Of a stretch of DNA of 39,510 nt, positions 37,696 to 39,510 are shown piece by piece. The stretch spans positions 1 to 39,510 of the forward strand of contig LVBN01000123.1 in NCBI GenBank assembly GCA_001603165.1. Direction: 5' to 3'. The notes beneath the pieces are model-generated. The model did no database searches. It worked only from the letters and a program-made list of their open reading frames with translations, and was not told where the DNA came from. The position numbers and the translations under genes were made by a program. Origin of the DNA: Spirochaetales bacterium Spiro_12. Its GTDB lineage: Bacteria > Spirochaetota > Spirochaetia > Treponematales > Rectinemataceae. Position 1 is the first letter of the stretch. Each line of letters begins with the position of its first letter.

Positions 37696-39510
37696 TTATT
37701 TGATAAGTCGCAAAAGCCTATCCATCTGAATTCCCCCGGCCCAATCGGCCAGGGTCTTTCCTAACCGTTCGTCCCCCCGGGCGATTTCCTGGGCGATGCT
37801 TTTCACATCCTCCAGGTCCCCGGAAGTAATGGAATCCCGCAAGGTTTCGAAAAGCCCGGGGGAAATCGTCGACAAGCGCCTCTTGGCTTCTTCGTCGGAA
37901 CAGAAAACGCCGGAATTCTTTTCCTCGTCGTCCGAACAGTTGTAATCGATGCAGGCCAGCCGTTTTATTTCGGAAAGAAGACTTCGCTCGAGCACCGGTT
38001 TCGCCAGCAAGGCATCGACGCCCAGGGCCTGGATGTCCAGTTGCTGATTCTCCAAGAGACTGCCGGTCATCAGGATAATCCTCAGCCTGGATTGCCCCGC
38101 CGACGCTCGCAAAGCGTCGACCAGTTCCCTGCCGCTTACGCCGGGCATCACATAATCCAAAAGCACGATATCGAAGAAAGCTGTACGAAGCAGGCTCAGG
38201 GCTTTTTCGCCATCCTCGGCCTGCTCCACCACGAAGCCTATGGGGACGAGCATATTGACCAGGATATCCCTGTTTATCGATTTGTCGTCCACCACCAGAA
38301 CCCTGGGCCGCGCCGAATTCTTTATGGAGACCACTCTCGAGGGGATGGGCTCGTCGGATACCTTGGCGTCCACACATTCCGGCGCCTGGATCGTGAAGGA
38401 AAATACGCTTCCCTTTCCAAGGCTGCTCTCCGCCGAAATTTTTCCGCCCAACAATTCGCAATAGTTCCTGCAGATTGGCAAACCCAGTCCCGTTCCGCCC
38501 TGGCTTCGCCCTTCGATGGTCTGTTCGAAGGGTAGGAAGATCCGCGTGATGGCATCGGGAGGAATGCCTTTGCCCGTATCCCTGACGGAGAATTCCACAA
38601 TGTCCGGATGCTGGGCGCTTCCGGCGACCCGCACATCGATGAAGCCCGAATCGGTGAACTTCATGGCGTTGCCGACGAGGTTGATGAGGATTTGCTTCAG
38701 CTTCGACCGATCCGTCATCACGCAGTCCGGCAGGGGGCTCTCTTCCCGGACGGAAAAGGCGAGCCCTTTTCTGGAAGCCTGGCCGGCAAAAAGCATGCGT
38801 ATCTCCTCGAGCACCGAGGAAATCGCGCAGGGGCTCAGGTCGAGGCGCACCTTGCCGGCTTCTATCCTGGACATTTCCAATACCTCGTTTATAAGGCCCA
38901 AAAGATGTTCGCCGCTCGTCTTTATCGTTTCCACCTGGCGCATCGATTCCTTGGATAGGGACGCATCGCGCATGAGAATCTGGGAATAGCCCAGAATAGC
39001 GTTGAGGGGGGTTCGTAGCTCGTGGGAGATTCCCGCGAAAAAGCTGCTCTTGGTGCGGTTGGCCTGTTCGGCTTCATGCCTGGCTTGACTCAGCTTTTCC
39101 TCTGTTTTCATATGTTCGTCTATCTCGTTCTTCAGTTCTTCGTTGATCGCCTTTATATTCCTGGTGCGCTCCGCGATACCCTCTTCCAGGTTGACGACAG
39201 CCTTGGTGAGACTCGTGTAGAAATCTTTCATGCCCGCCAGAATGGCGAAGAAGAACATGAAGAAGGAGAGCACCGAAAAAGCCCAGGAACTCGGGGATAG
39301 GAAGAATGAGGCGTCGGTGACCGTCGAATGGAGTATTCCCGTATAGTTGAGAATCAGAGCCATCAGTACCACAGCCAGGCCGGAAGCGAGGGTGGCCATG
39401 CCCAGGCGCCTGCCCTGGAGCATGGTGGAGAGAATCGCGGCCAGGAAGAAATAGGAAAAGCTTATCCCGCTGTTGCCCCGCGCCAGGGTGATGACGGTGC
39501 CGGAGAGGAG
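37696..39510 (-). CDS. Hybrid sensor histidine kinase, partial at right edge
   Basis: The frame is open to the window edge, 29 codons beyond the first internal ATG (39423), so the N-terminus lies outside. What is visible is at least three membrane segments, then a coiled coil. A dimerisation domain follows with SHELRTPLNAILGYSQ (His 134 from the ATG at 39423), then an ATPase with NLVGNAMKF, DTGKGIP and GGTGLGLPI, and a receiver domain with LVVDDKSINRD, LLDYVMPG and AKPV. A C-terminal helical extension of about 90 residues follows. It lacks the usual HPt histidine motif and resembles tails found after receiver domains in other hybrid kinases. It probably phosphorylates its own receiver and then an external regulator, perhaps the HD-GYP protein. 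Confidence 0.92.
   Translation of the reverse strand, partial: LLSGTVITLARGNSGISFSYFFLAAILSTMLQGRRLGMATLASGLAVVLMALILNYTGILHSTVTDASFFLSPSSWAFSVLSFFMFFFAILAGMKDFYTSLTKAVVNLEEGIAERTRNIKAINEELKNEIDEHMKTEEKLSQARHEAEQANRTKSSFFAGISHELRTPLNAILGYSQILMRDASLSKESMRQVETIKTSGEHLLGLINEVLEMSRIEAGKVRLDLSPCAISSVLEEIRMLFAGQASRKGLAFSVREESPLPDCVMTDRSKLKQILINLVGNAMKFTDSGFIDVRVAGSAQHPDIVEFSVRDTGKGIPPDAITRIFLPFEQTIEGRSQGGTGLGLPICRNYCELLGGKISAESSLGKGSVFSFTIQAPECVDAKVSDEPIPSRVVSIKNSARPRVLVVDDKSINRDILVNMLVPIGFVVEQAEDGEKALSLLRTAFFDIVLLDYVMPGVSGRELVDALRASAGQSRLRIILMTGSLLENQQLDIQALGVDALLAKPVLERSLLSEIKRLACIDYNCSDDEEKNSGVFCSDEEAKRRLSTISPGLFETLRDSITSGDLEDVKSIAQEIARGDERLGKTLADWAGGIQMDRLLRLIK

Overview
This window comes from a GC-rich, Gram-negative-type bacterium that lives heterotrophically. 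It has two lipoprotein signal peptides (an NHL-repeat protein and a ribose-binding protein), a TctABC solute transporter, an HD-GYP response regulator, GTG and TTG starts, and tightly packed operons joined by ATGA or TGATG overlaps. The gene set would fit a free-living or gut spirochaete (Treponema/Spirochaeta relatives) or another GC-rich Gram-negative. No rRNA, tRNA or CRISPR is visible, so this placement is only an impression.

Layout. 1-1220 (minus): an AbiEii-like / AbiEi toxin-antitoxin pair, cut by the left edge, with a promoter and palindrome directly abutting the start codon. 1340-2338 (minus): an NAD-dependent epimerase, divergent from 2442-6784 (plus), which holds an M24 'pita-bread' protein lacking most metal ligands and the tripartite tricarboxylate transporter tctC-tctB-tctA. 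A GntR/FCD regulator (minus) follows. 7844-10442 (minus): proA-proB, with large hairpins in the leader and inside proB. 10443-10830: intergenic DNA carrying a roughly 120-bp MITE-like element with perfect 18-bp terminal inverted repeats and an apparent 9-bp target duplication. 10831: an UlaG-like metallo-beta-lactamase-fold protein. 11917-20516 (plus): a nine-gene operon (HAD, MBL hydrolase, second HAD, Dpp-type ABC transporter in the unusual order B-D-F-A-C, calcineurin-like phosphoesterase). Its middle (about 13361-18670) is clearly more AT-rich than both ends. 20784-24381 (plus): an NHL lipoprotein and an ABC exporter. 24481-30322 (minus): a complete ribose operon rbsR-D-A-C-B-K, holding a second MITE copy between rbsB and rbsK. 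30389-30478: an internally deleted remnant of a second ABC exporter, so the ribose operon sits between an intact exporter and exporter debris. 30523-36380 (minus): a five-gene operon of purine nucleoside phosphorylase, MtaD-like deaminase, MoxR ATPase, DUF58 and DUF4129. 36597-39510: an HD-GYP response regulator converging on a hybrid histidine kinase that runs off the right edge.

How the genes work together. The 11917-20516 operon couples a peptide/opine-type importer to four predicted phosphoester- or ester-cleaving hydrolases. This resembles the logic of the agrocinopine (acc) operon and suggests uptake and breakdown of a phosphorylated small molecule; this is the best candidate for an undescribed system here. 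The M24-TctABC-GntR block similarly looks like an uptake-plus-hydrolysis module for a small organic acid or amide. The ribose operon, purine salvage genes and proline genes are standard metabolism. The clearest DNA-level signals are the dispersed MITE-like element, the mosaic composition of the phosphoesterase/Dpp operon, the ABC-exporter remnant beside the ribose operon, and several long perfect palindromes.
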